Shown piece after piece: positions 55,996 through 63,656 of a stretch of DNA of 64,000 nucleotides. A model generated the notes under the pieces. That model saw nothing but the letters and a program-made list of their open reading frames with translations. It was not told the origin of the DNA and did not search any database. Source of the DNA: Antarctobacter albus (GTDB taxonomy: Bacteria; Pseudomonadota; Alphaproteobacteria; Rhodobacterales; Rhodobacteraceae); contig NZ_FMZI01000008.1 of assembly GCF_900101505.1 (NCBI RefSeq), positions 220,647 to 284,646 of the forward strand. The letters are read 5' to 3'. A program made the position numbers and the translations under genes. Positions within the stretch are counted from its first letter, which is position 1; each line of letters starts with the position of its first letter.

Positions 55996-56940
55996 ATGAT
56001 TATCGACACCCATCTTCATCCGACCAACCTGGTGGACGAGGCGTGGCGCCATACGGGCGAACCCTTCACCGGCGAGCGGATGCTGAAAATGATGGACGGC
56101 CCCTACATGATCAACGGCAAGCCGCGCCGGATCGACATGGGGTTCATCCAGCCGCCGCCGGGCAACACCGGCTATCGCGATGGCAACCGCATGGGCCGCG
56201 AAGGCATTCGCGACTACATGGCCTATTGCGCGGAGCTGTGCCAGAAATACCCGGACCGCTTTATCGGGAATTTCAACTACAACCCGCGCTGGGGCCCGGA
56301 GAACGGCGCCAAGGAGATCGAATTCCACCACAAGGAATACGGTTTCAAGATGATCAAGCTGCACGCCAACATGCACGGTTACCGGCCTGACCGGGCGCTG
56401 GAATGGCTGCGTCCGGCGATGGAGATGTGCGCCAAGTACAACATCGTGGTGCTGATCCATACCGGCGACGGACCCTACACGATCCCGACGATGTTCTACC
56501 CGATCATCCGCGAATTCCCGATGGTCAACTTCATCATCGGCCATTTCGGCATCCAGACCGGCGGCAACTACAGCTTCGAGGCGTTCTGGATGGCGATGGA
56601 CACGCCCAATGTCTATTGCGAAAGCGGGTGGTGTTTCCAGTCGCGGATCGTCGAGTTCGCCCAGCAGTTGCCCAAGGACAAGATCGTCTTCGGCACTGAC
56701 AGCCCGCCCAACGATCCGGGCATGTGGCTGCGTGAGCTTGAGGTGCTGTGCCACGAGCCGCCGCACGGGATGAACCTGTCGGAAGAGGATCTCGAAGGCT
56801 ACCTTGGCAACAATATCGCCAAGCTGGTGGGGATCGACACCACGCCGCCGCCGCGCGATGCGAAGGACGCACAGGCCCGCCTGACGGATACCTATGCGGG
56901 CGTCGACCGCGCGACCGGCAAATTGCTGGAACCGGTCTGA
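55996..56940 (+). CDS. Amidohydrolase-2 family (ACMSD-like) metal-dependent enzyme
   Basis: 314 residues. Complete metal/catalytic set: His6 and His8 (DTHLHPT), His155 (HTGDGP), His183 (GHFG) and Asp235 (FGTDSPP). Family members decarboxylate aromatic or muconate-type acids (ACMSD, gamma-resorcylate decarboxylase, 5-carboxyvanillate decarboxylase) or hydrolyse lactones and ring amides. The start is 31 bases after the stop of its paralogue with AAGGAGA before it. Likely forms a hetero-oligomer with the preceding protein. A hairpin follows. Confidence 0.92.
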   Translation: MIIDTHLHPTNLVDEAWRHTGEPFTGERMLKMMDGPYMINGKPRRIDMGFIQPPPGNTGYRDGNRMGREGIRDYMAYCAELCQKYPDRFIGNFNYNPRWGPENGAKEIEFHHKEYGFKMIKLHANMHGYRPDRALEWLRPAMEMCAKYNIVVLIHTGDGPYTIPTMFYPIIREFPMVNFIIGHFGIQTGGNYSFEAFWMAMDTPNVYCESGWCFQSRIVEFAQQLPKDKIVFGTDSPPNDPGMWLRELEVLCHEPPHGMNLSEEDLEGYLGNNIAKLVGIDTTPPPRDAKDAQARLTDTYAGVDRATGKLLEPV

Positions 56941-56949
56941 TCCTGACCT

Positions 56950-56977
56950 GACGGCGCCGGGTGTCCGGCGCCGTCTT
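56950..56977 (+). terminator. Hairpin between the amidohydrolase pair and ubiD
   Basis: 11-bp perfect stem GACGGCGCCGG / CCGGCGCCGTC with GTGT loop, followed by TTGG only. It may attenuate rather than stop transcription, lowering ubiD-ubiX expression relative to the amidohydrolases. Confidence 0.6.
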
Positions 56978-57027
56978 GGACACTTTCACCCTATTTCACG
57001 ATCTTGCCGACCCGGGGGACGATAGCC

Positions 57028-58419
57028 ATGCTCATGACCAAAACCGAAAGCCATCACCCGCAGGATGTCCGTCACTTCCTGGCCGGCTACTGCGCCGAAC
57101 ATCCCGGGGACGTGATCGAGATCGACAGCCCGGTCTCGGACGACCAGGACGCCACTGCGCTGATCTGGGCGCTGGCGGGGCAGGGGCGGCAGCCGCTCTT
57201 GCGGCTCAACAAGGTGGCACATCTGGATGCGCCGGTGCTGTGCAATGTCTTCGGGTCGCGGCAGCGGATTGCCCGTCTGTTCGACACGGACGAACCCGGG
57301 TTGCACGCGGCCTACCAGAAACGCTCCCGCGCCGCGATGCCGTCGAAAACGGTCGATGACGGGCCGGTGCTGGAGCGGGTCATCTCTGGCGCGGACGTGG
57401 ACCTGAACCTGCTGCCGATGCTGAAGCACTTCGAGACCGACCGGACCAAATACATCACGTCGGGCATCATCCTGGGCGAGGACCCGGACAGCGGGATCGG
57501 CAACCTGTCCTATCACCGCGCGATGATCCATTCGAAAAACCAGCTCGCGACCTCGCTGCATTCGCGTGGCCACCTGTGGCGGCTGCTGAACATGTCCAAG
57601 GATCTTGGCAAACCCATGCCGGTGGCGATGATCATCGGCGGCCATCCCCTGTTCATGCTGGCGGCTTCTGCCCGCCTGGCTTTCGAAGAGGATGAGCGCG
57701 ACATCGCCGGCGGTCTAATGGGCGCCCCCCTCGAGGTGGTGGAAACACCGAAATACGGTATCCGGGTTCCGGCCCATGCCGAAATCGTTCTGGAAGGTGT
57801 GATCGACCACGAGGCCACGGTCGAGGAAGGGCCGTTCGGTGAATTCACCGGCTATTCCTCGGACCGGTCGACCAATAACCTCTTCACCGTCGAAACCATC
57901 CTGCGCCGCGAGTCGCCGATCCTGGTCAGCGTGGCGGGCGGCAATTCCGCCGAGCACCTGAACCTTGGCCGCATCCCGCGCGAGGCGGAGATGGTGGAGA
58001 AGCTGAAGGCCCGTTTCCCCTCGGTGACGGCGGTGCATTACCCCGCTTCGGGGACGCATTTTCACGCTTACGTGGCAATGAACCAGAGCCGCGAAGGCGA
58101 GGCCCGGCAGGTCATGCTGGGGCTCTTGGGCTGGGACCAGTACCTGAAGAACGTGATCGTGGTGGATGCGGACGTGGACATCACCCGCGACGAGGAAGTG
58201 TTGTGGGCGGTGTCCAGCCATTTCCAGCCGCACCGGGACGTGGTGATCGTAGAGGGCCTGCCGGGCAACGCGCTGGACCCGTCGGCAAGCGGCATCGGAA
58301 CCACCTCGCGCATGGGGCTGGACGCGACGCGCGGCTCCGATTTCCACGGCACCCGCGCCCGGATCAGCGCCGAGGCGCAAGCGCGCGCCGCTGCACTTTT
58401 GCAGGAACTGGGCGCGTAA
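57028..58419 (+). CDS. UbiD-family prFMN-dependent decarboxylase
   Basis: 463 residues. Reversible decarboxylation of an aromatic, heteroaromatic or alpha,beta-unsaturated acid with prenylated FMN. The catalytic E-R-E set is present: Arg164 (SYHRAMI), Glu267 and Glu272 in EGPFGEFTGY. The C-terminal stretch HAYVAMNQSREGEARQVM and NVIVVDADVDI looks more like the HmfF/HudA (furan/pyrrole acid) branch than ubiquinone UbiD, judged by eye. Start at MLMTKTES. The cofactor synthase UbiX is encoded next. Not the housekeeping UbiD, given its neighbours. Confidence 0.93.
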   Translation: MLMTKTESHHPQDVRHFLAGYCAEHPGDVIEIDSPVSDDQDATALIWALAGQGRQPLLRLNKVAHLDAPVLCNVFGSRQRIARLFDTDEPGLHAAYQKRSRAAMPSKTVDDGPVLERVISGADVDLNLLPMLKHFETDRTKYITSGIILGEDPDSGIGNLSYHRAMIHSKNQLATSLHSRGHLWRLLNMSKDLGKPMPVAMIIGGHPLFMLAASARLAFEEDERDIAGGLMGAPLEVVETPKYGIRVPAHAEIVLEGVIDHEATVEEGPFGEFTGYSSDRSTNNLFTVETILRRESPILVSVAGGNSAEHLNLGRIPREAEMVEKLKARFPSVTAVHYPASGTHFHAYVAMNQSREGEARQVMLGLLGWDQYLKNVIVVDADVDITRDEEVLWAVSSHFQPHRDVVIVEGLPGNALDPSASGIGTTSRMGLDATRGSDFHGTRARISAEAQARAAALLQELGA

Positions 58420-58447
58420 TCCGCCAGGGCAGGAAAGGGAACCGGAC

Positions 58448-59032
58448 ATGACACAGCCAAGGCGGATGATCGTCGGAATCTCCGGGGCCTCCGGGGTGAT
58501 CTACGGCAAGCGGATGCTCGAGGTGCTGCGCGCGCTGGAAATCGAAACGCACCTGGTCATGTCCAACGCCGCGCGCATCACGATGGCGCAGGAATGCGAT
58601 TTCACTGCCGCGGATCTAGAGGCGCTGGCCGATCACACCCATTCCAACAAGGACATCGGCGCGGGGTGCTCCTCGGGGTCCTTTCGAACGATGGGAATGA
58701 TCGTCGCGCCCTGTTCGGTCAAGACGATGGCCGAAATCGCCAATGGCACAACATCGAACCTCTTGTCGCGTGCGGCAGACGTGGTGCTGAAGGAACGGCG
58801 GCGACTGGTCCTGATGCTGCGCGAGACGCCTTTGCACCTGGGTCACCTCCGCAACATGTCGGCGGTGACAGAGATGGGGGCGATCATCTATCCGCCGGTG
58901 CCGGCCTTCTACACCCGGCCGCAGAGCCTGGAGGAGATGGTCGATCACACGGTCGGGCGGGTTCTGGACCTGTTTGATCTGGATGCCGGTACGGTCAAGC
59001 GCTGGACGGGCACCAAACCGGCCAGCGCCTAG
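58448..59032 (+). CDS. ubiX: Flavin prenyltransferase UbiX
   Basis: 194 residues; attaches dimethylallyl phosphate to FMNH2 to make prenyl-FMN for the UbiD encoded just upstream. Motifs: VGISGASGVIYGKRML (FMN site), SSGSFRTMGMIVAPCSVKTM and VLMLRETPLHLGHLRNM. Often duplicated beside catabolic ubiD genes so that cofactor supply follows substrate use. Its end overlaps the convergent EamA gene by four bases. Confidence 0.95.
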   Translation: MTQPRRMIVGISGASGVIYGKRMLEVLRALEIETHLVMSNAARITMAQECDFTAADLEALADHTHSNKDIGAGCSSGSFRTMGMIVAPCSVKTMAEIANGTTSNLLSRAADVVLKERRRLVLMLRETPLHLGHLRNMSAVTEMGAIIYPPVPAFYTRPQSLEEMVDHTVGRVLDLFDLDAGTVKRWTGTKPASA

Positions 59033-59940
59033 CCGCGCGCGGGCTGGGGCCGTCCGAGCCCTGCGTTTGCCTGGTTCCGCCGGATCACGAGGTAAACGCC
59101 GGCGATGACCAGGATCGAACCCAGCCCGGAGAGGGCGGAAATCGTCTCGCCAAAGAACAGCCACGCCTGCAACATCGCCAGCGGCGGCACCAGGTAGAAA
59201 TAGCTGGTGACGCGTGCAACCTGGTCCCGGCGGATCATCACCATCAACAGGCTGATCGCGAGGACCGATATCCCAAGGACCAGCCAGGTCATCGTCAATA
59301 CCAGTGGCCATGTCAGTGTGACGTGCCGGGTCTCGAACAACAGCATGAGCGGCAGCGTGGCCAGCAGCGCACCGATGTACTGCACCGTCGTTCCAGCCAG
59401 GACCGGCACATCGCCGCCCAGACGCTTTTGCAGCACGGTCCCCAGCGAGATGCCAAGCAGGGCCAGGACGGTTGCGGCCAGCCCGATGCTGTCCAGTCCG
59501 CCGTGCCCTGGCAAGGCCCCGGCGCCGGAGATGACCAGCAGGATCCCCGCGAACCCCAGGACAAGTCCGGTGAGTGCTGAGCGTTCCAAGCCTTCGCCCA
59601 GCCAGAACCACCCCAGCAGCGCGGTGAGGATCGGTTGCATCCCGACGATGATCGCGACCAGACCGGCGGGTATCCCCTGGGAGATGGCGTAGAACACGCC
59701 GGCGAGGTAGGCGCCGTGGATCAGCACACCGATCAGCAGTTGGGACGGGATGTCATGGACTGCCAGCAGACGTTTGCGCCAAAGCAGCAATCCGAACGAG
59801 AAGAGCACAAGCACGAGCGCGTAGCGAACGACCAGCAGGAAGAAGGGCTCCATATAGGGCAGGCCGAATTTCGAGCCGATGAAACCCGTGCTCCAGATCA
59901 GCACGAAAATGAAGGGAATGAGGCGTGTCAGTCGTGGCAT
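59029..59940 (-). CDS. EamA/DMT-family transporter
   Basis: 303 residues with ten predicted helices in two EamA repeats (FIFVLIWSTGFIGSKFGLP; GISLGTVLQKRL). Drug/metabolite transporters of this type export amino acids, metabolites or analogues. Start at MPRLTRLIPF. Its position inside the island, on the opposite strand, suggests efflux of a toxic intermediate, or just chance. Confidence 0.9.
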   Translation of the reverse strand: MPRLTRLIPFIFVLIWSTGFIGSKFGLPYMEPFFLLVVRYALVLVLFSFGLLLWRKRLLAVHDIPSQLLIGVLIHGAYLAGVFYAISQGIPAGLVAIIVGMQPILTALLGWFWLGEGLERSALTGLVLGFAGILLVISGAGALPGHGGLDSIGLAATVLALLGISLGTVLQKRLGGDVPVLAGTTVQYIGALLATLPLMLLFETRHVTLTWPLVLTMTWLVLGISVLAISLLMVMIRRDQVARVTSYFYLVPPLAMLQAWLFFGETISALSGLGSILVIAGVYLVIRRNQANAGLGRPQPARG

Positions 59941-60010
59941 GGGTCGTCGTTCGTTTGCTGGGCCCAGGGTGGGGCTTCTCGGTTTCGCAGGTGCTGGCGG
60001 GGGAAACGAA

Positions 60011-60038
60011 AGTCCCGGCCGGTGATCCGGCCGGGACT
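60011..60038 (-). terminator. Terminator of the ABC importer operon
   Basis: 12-bp perfect stem AGTCCCGGCCGG / CCGGCCGGGACT with TGAT loop; on the minus strand TTCGTTTCC follows. Lies 21 bases after the permease stop. Confidence 0.85.
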
Positions 60039-60059
60039 CTGGGTTGGCTGGATTGCGCG

Positions 60060-60842
60060 TTACTTGGATTCGCGCGGCAAGCTCCACGGGAAGAAGTAGC
60101 GTTGCGTCTGGGCGATGATCTGGAACAGTGTCAGAGACATCAGCACCAGGATGCCCAGCCCGGCCCAGGCCTGCGGGATCTTGAACAGCGAGGTCGAGAA
60201 CTGGATGAAATAGCCAATTCCCTTCTCCGCGGCCACGAACTCTGCCACCACCGCGCCGATCACCGAGAGGGTTACCGAGATCTTCAGTCCCGAGAAGATG
60301 TAGGGGATCGCATAGGGAATGCGGATCTGGGTGAACTCGCGGATGGCCGGGGCCTTCAGCGAATGGCTGAGCTCGATCAGTTCATCCGGTGTCGCCTTCA
60401 TCCCGGTGGTCATCGACACGACCAGCGGAAAGAACGAGATCATGAAGGTGATCAGCACCCGCGACACGTCGCCCGACCCCATCGTGACGATGATGATGGG
60501 CGCCACCGCGACGATCGGCGTCGACTGGATCACAACCAGCAGCGGATAGATACCGCTGGAGACCAGCTTGAACCGCGTCAGCGCTATTGCCAGCGGCAAT
60601 GACACGACGATGGCCGTCAGGAAGCCCAGCATGGCGACCCGCAGGGTCGCCCAGGCATGGGCGAGCCAGCGCGAAACGGTCACCGCATCGAACCCTTCAA
60701 GGATACGGCTGGGCGCCGGCAGCAGGAAGGTCGGGATGGTAAAGACCCGGGTCGAGGTTTCCCACAGCACGAGGATGATCAGGAAAGTCAGCCCGGGCAG
60801 CAGCCCGGGAACACGGTTCACGCGTGTCAGTGTTGCAGTCAT
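60060..60842 (-). CDS. NitT/TauT-family ABC permease
   Basis: 260-residue permease with about six helices. TIPTFLLPAPSRILEGFDAV is the usual N-terminal region after the first helix, and the coupling loop ELIELSHSLKAPAIREFTQIR (EAA loop) contacts the ATPase. Last gene of the binding protein-ATPase-permease operon; starts one base after the ATPase stop. Confidence 0.94.
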   Translation of the reverse strand: MTATLTRVNRVPGLLPGLTFLIILVLWETSTRVFTIPTFLLPAPSRILEGFDAVTVSRWLAHAWATLRVAMLGFLTAIVVSLPLAIALTRFKLVSSGIYPLLVVIQSTPIVAVAPIIIVTMGSGDVSRVLITFMISFFPLVVSMTTGMKATPDELIELSHSLKAPAIREFTQIRIPYAIPYIFSGLKISVTLSVIGAVVAEFVAAEKGIGYFIQFSTSLFKIPQAWAGLGILVLMSLTLFQIIAQTQRYFFPWSLPRESK

Positions 60843-60843
60843 G

Positions 60844-61635
60844 TCAGGCCACCTTTTTGGTCATCAGGATGTCGCGCAGGTGGGATACAAGGTCCTGCAT
60901 CTCGCTCAGTCGCATCGAGTCTCCGGTGCGTGGCCGTGGCGCAGGGACCCTCAGGTCCTCTGCGACATGGGCGCCGGGGCCGTGGCTCATCACGATGATC
61001 CGGTCGGCCAGCAGGACGGCTTCGACGATGGAATGGGTGATGAACATCACGGTCTTGCGATGTTCCTGCCAGATGTTCTGCAACTCGTAGCCCATTTCCT
61101 CGCGGGTCAGGGCATCGAGGGCCGAGAACGGTTCGTCCATCAGCAGGATATCGGGGTTGTGCAGTAGGGCCCGCGCAATCCCGACCCGCTGCTGCATGCC
61201 GCCCGACAATCGTCCCGGACGGCGGTTTTCCAAGGAGGCCAGGCCGACCAGCTTCAGCAGTTCATGTGCTCGCTCTCGCTGTTCCTGCGTAACGCGGCCG
61301 AACTTGTGCTTCATCGGGAAAACCACGTTGTCCTCGAGCGTCGCCCAGGGCAGCAGGGTCGGCTTCTGGAACACGATGCCGATGTCGTCGCGCGGCTCGA
61401 CCACGTTTTCCCCGTGGACAGAGACTGTGCCGGCGCTTGGTTTGAGAAGGCCCGCCACGATGCGCATCAGCGTTGACTTGCCACAGCCAGACGGTCCGAG
61501 CACGGCGATGAACTCGTGATCGTTGATGGCCAGGTTGACGTGTTGCAGGGCAATCAGCTCACCAGCCCGGGTGTCGAAGGTCATTTCGACATCGGTAAAC
61601 TGGATGGCCGGAGTGACATTTGTATTCACGGCCAT
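60844..61635 (-). CDS. NitT/TauT-family ABC ATPase
   Basis: 263 residues: Walker A GPSGCGKST, Q-loop VFQKPTLLPW, signature LSGGMQQRVGIARAL, Walker B ILLMDEPFSALD and H-loop ITHSIVEAVLLADR. Complete and normal. The dead cassette at 48.2 kb is a relative of this system. Confidence 0.95.
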   Translation of the reverse strand: MAVNTNVTPAIQFTDVEMTFDTRAGELIALQHVNLAINDHEFIAVLGPSGCGKSTLMRIVAGLLKPSAGTVSVHGENVVEPRDDIGIVFQKPTLLPWATLEDNVVFPMKHKFGRVTQEQRERAHELLKLVGLASLENRRPGRLSGGMQQRVGIARALLHNPDILLMDEPFSALDALTREEMGYELQNIWQEHRKTVMFITHSIVEAVLLADRIIVMSHGPGAHVAEDLRVPAPRPRTGDSMRLSEMQDLVSHLRDILMTKKVA

Positions 61636-61637
61636 GA

Positions 61638-62621
61638 TCAGTTCCCCGGCATGAAGCTGCGGTCGACGATGTCTTCGGGATCAAGCGCGTCCAGATCCAT
61701 TCCCTGGGCTGCGGCGACGCGCTCCCAGGTGGCTTTCAGGCGGACGGGGTCAAAGGCACCCAGACCGTCCCGTTCGGTCACATCGTTGAAGATCAGCCCA
61801 AGCGCGTCTTGCAGCGAGCCAAGCGCAGTTGCGTGGTCCAGTTCCGGAACTGCATCGGTCACGGCCTTCGCGGCGTCATCGGGATTGGCCCGCATGTATT
61901 CCACGGATTCCAGCAGGGCGCCGACAAAACGCCGGGCCACGTCAGGGCGTTCTTCCAGGAACTTGTCCGATGCGACGATCGCGCCCGAATACATCACCAG
62001 GCCGGCATCGGCCCAGGGAAGGACGATCATCTCGCGGCCGGCATCCTGCGCCTGTTGCGAATACCGGGTCACGTCGGTGATCCAGGAAATCACCGCATCT
62101 GTCCTGCCGGTGACAAGCATCGGGTTCAGCGCGCCGGGATCCGATTTGGTCAGCGTGATGTCATCCATCGTCAGATCGTTGTCGTGCAGCACCAGCGGCA
62201 GGTAGACGTTCGATGAGGTAAAGGGCGAGGTCACGACATCCTTGCCCTTCACGTCCGCGAAGCTTTCGATGCCATTGCCTTTCAGGGTGAAGAAGGCATG
62301 CGGTCCTTCGTTGTAGTAGGACATGACTGCGGTCACCGGCAGTTTTTCGGTAACGCGGGCCGCCATCAGGGCACCGATGTCCGCATTGCCGATGTCCGAA
62401 CTGCCGGTGGCAAGCTTGGTCAGCGACTCCGACGAACCGCGCCCAGTTTCCAGTGACAGTTCCAACCCGGCCTTTTCGCAAAAACCACGTTCAAGGCAGA
62501 CGAAGATGGCTGCCTTGTCGCCGCCTGGCAACCAGTCCATCTGAAACGTGACCTTGTCGGCGGCGTGGGCAAACGCCGCACTTCCCAAAATGAACGCGGT
62601 GGCTGTTGTTATTACCTTCAT
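61638..62621 (-). CDS. NitT/TauT-family (NMT1/THI5-like) substrate-binding protein
   Basis: 327 residues with a Sec signal peptide (MKVITTATAFILGSAAFAHA, cleavage before ADKV), then VTFQMDWLPGGDKAAIFVCLERGF and GNADIGALMAARV, typical of NMT1-like proteins that bind small ring compounds, pyrimidine precursors or sulfonates. GGGAGGA lies before the ATG. First gene of the importer operon; its upstream region of about 250 bases carries two shared regulatory signatures. Confidence 0.93.
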   Translation of the reverse strand: MKVITTATAFILGSAAFAHAADKVTFQMDWLPGGDKAAIFVCLERGFCEKAGLELSLETGRGSSESLTKLATGSSDIGNADIGALMAARVTEKLPVTAVMSYYNEGPHAFFTLKGNGIESFADVKGKDVVTSPFTSSNVYLPLVLHDNDLTMDDITLTKSDPGALNPMLVTGRTDAVISWITDVTRYSQQAQDAGREMIVLPWADAGLVMYSGAIVASDKFLEERPDVARRFVGALLESVEYMRANPDDAAKAVTDAVPELDHATALGSLQDALGLIFNDVTERDGLGAFDPVRLKATWERVAAAQGMDLDALDPEDIVDRSFMPGN

Positions 62622-62768
62622 GAGTCTTCCTCCCTGTCGCGGTCCGCAGCGAGTACGAACCGGCGATCTCCTTGAGCCGATTTGAAACAGTTCGCCCAGA
62701 GGGATTGCCGAGCAGTAGCGATGGTTACCCTTTTCAACACGTCTGCCCCGGGTGAACTGCACGAATAC

Positions 62769-62874
62769 TGAGCAATTACCAAAGTCCCAGGGGGCCAAGT
62801 TCGCTTCTACTCTGGGACGGAGACTAGCACGTAATGTTCAATTCAGGAAGGAAAGTTTTAGCATTGTCAACAAT
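62769..62874 (-). promoter_or_regulatory. Regulatory region of the importer operon: GntR-type palindrome and shared promoter blocks
   Basis: Reading the minus strand: ATTGTTGACAAT (62863-62874), TAGTCT (62821-62826), AGAGTAGAAGCG (62802-62813) and AATTGCTCA (62769-62777). The 12-mer equals the one at the gntR promoter, and the last three blocks equal those at the amidohydrolase promoter. No good -35 box is found 17 bases from TAGTCT, so an activator may be needed. Confidence 0.65.
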
Positions 62875-63656
62875 AGTTCCACTGAGGGGCAGGGGATGCT
62901 TCCAGCGCGCTGCGCATAAGTCGACGCAAATGTTGAGAAATTCACGGTGGCCTTTGACCATCGCGAAATCCGGCCAAAGATGGTCCAAATCCCGCAAGAA
63001 CAGCGGGTGAGGGGGGCAAGAGGCAATGTCCTCGTCGCCGCCGCGCAGGGATCGCGACCCGCAGAGGAATCACTCCGCCGCCACCCGGTACCTTGCGACT
63101 CTTTCCCGAGATCCTTGGGGAAGATGTTTCGTTCCTTGGTCAGCCGCGAGGTCTGCCGACGGTCCAGCCCCCGACCACACCGGAACCATGTCGCTTCGGA
63201 ACCCCGGGAGCGCACGTTCAGGCAGCGCAGCGGTCTGGCTCAAGTGGTCGACGATGCCTCAACGCGGGGACCGGCGCGCTCGGGAAAGCCAATACTCCCA
63301 GCAGAAATATGCAAGGATCGCTTTGGCCACATGCTTCCGCGAACCATCTCTCTCAAGACAGTGTCGAACCTTGCGAACAGAGAGCATGATCACAGCATTT
63401 AGGGTCTACTGCCCCCGCAGAGTGCCACTAGGCGTCGCCACAGCCAGACATGCAAACGGCCTCGGGTACTCCCCGAGGCCGTTTCTTTATCATCTCAGCC
63501 AAAATGATCTTGTGAGTCGGTTAGGTCATGTCCCGTGGCACGCCACAGGCTCATTGTCGACCCGGAGATAGTTAGGCCAAAAAACATATGAGAAGGTGAA
63601 AAATACAATAAAATCAATGCCGATTTCCCTGACGTCAGAAAATGAACAGCGAACTA
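62875..63656. other. 780-base stretch without a convincing gene
   Basis: Several short open frames on both strands, none with a recognisable product or ribosome site. Minus-strand words such as DLDHLWPDFAMVKGHREF suggest old coding DNA, but I cannot name it. It holds an orphan terminator (63454-63487) and an AT-rich tail (63570-63630) next to the IS element. Confidence 0.5.
63454..63487 (+). terminator. Orphan terminator
   Basis: 12-bp perfect stem AAACGGCCTCGG / CCGAGGCCGTTT followed by CTTT. No intact gene ends here on either strand, so it marks the end of a lost gene or a small RNA. Confidence 0.7.

Noticed and set aside
49999..59032. Furan-2,5-dicarboxylate / furoate (hmf) pathway
   Set aside because: UbiD, UbiX and a Mo-hydroxylase recall hmfF, hmfG and hmfABC, but no furoyl-CoA synthetase, hydratase or thioesterase is present and the amidohydrolase pair has no place in that pathway.
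62838..63215. 125-codon minus-strand open frame upstream of the IS element
   Set aside because: No ribosome site or recognisable domain, it spans the regulatory palindrome, and competing frames of equal quality exist on the other strand.
62947..63402. 151-codon plus-strand open frame
   Set aside because: Arg/Pro-rich translation without family resemblance; overlaps other equally weak frames.
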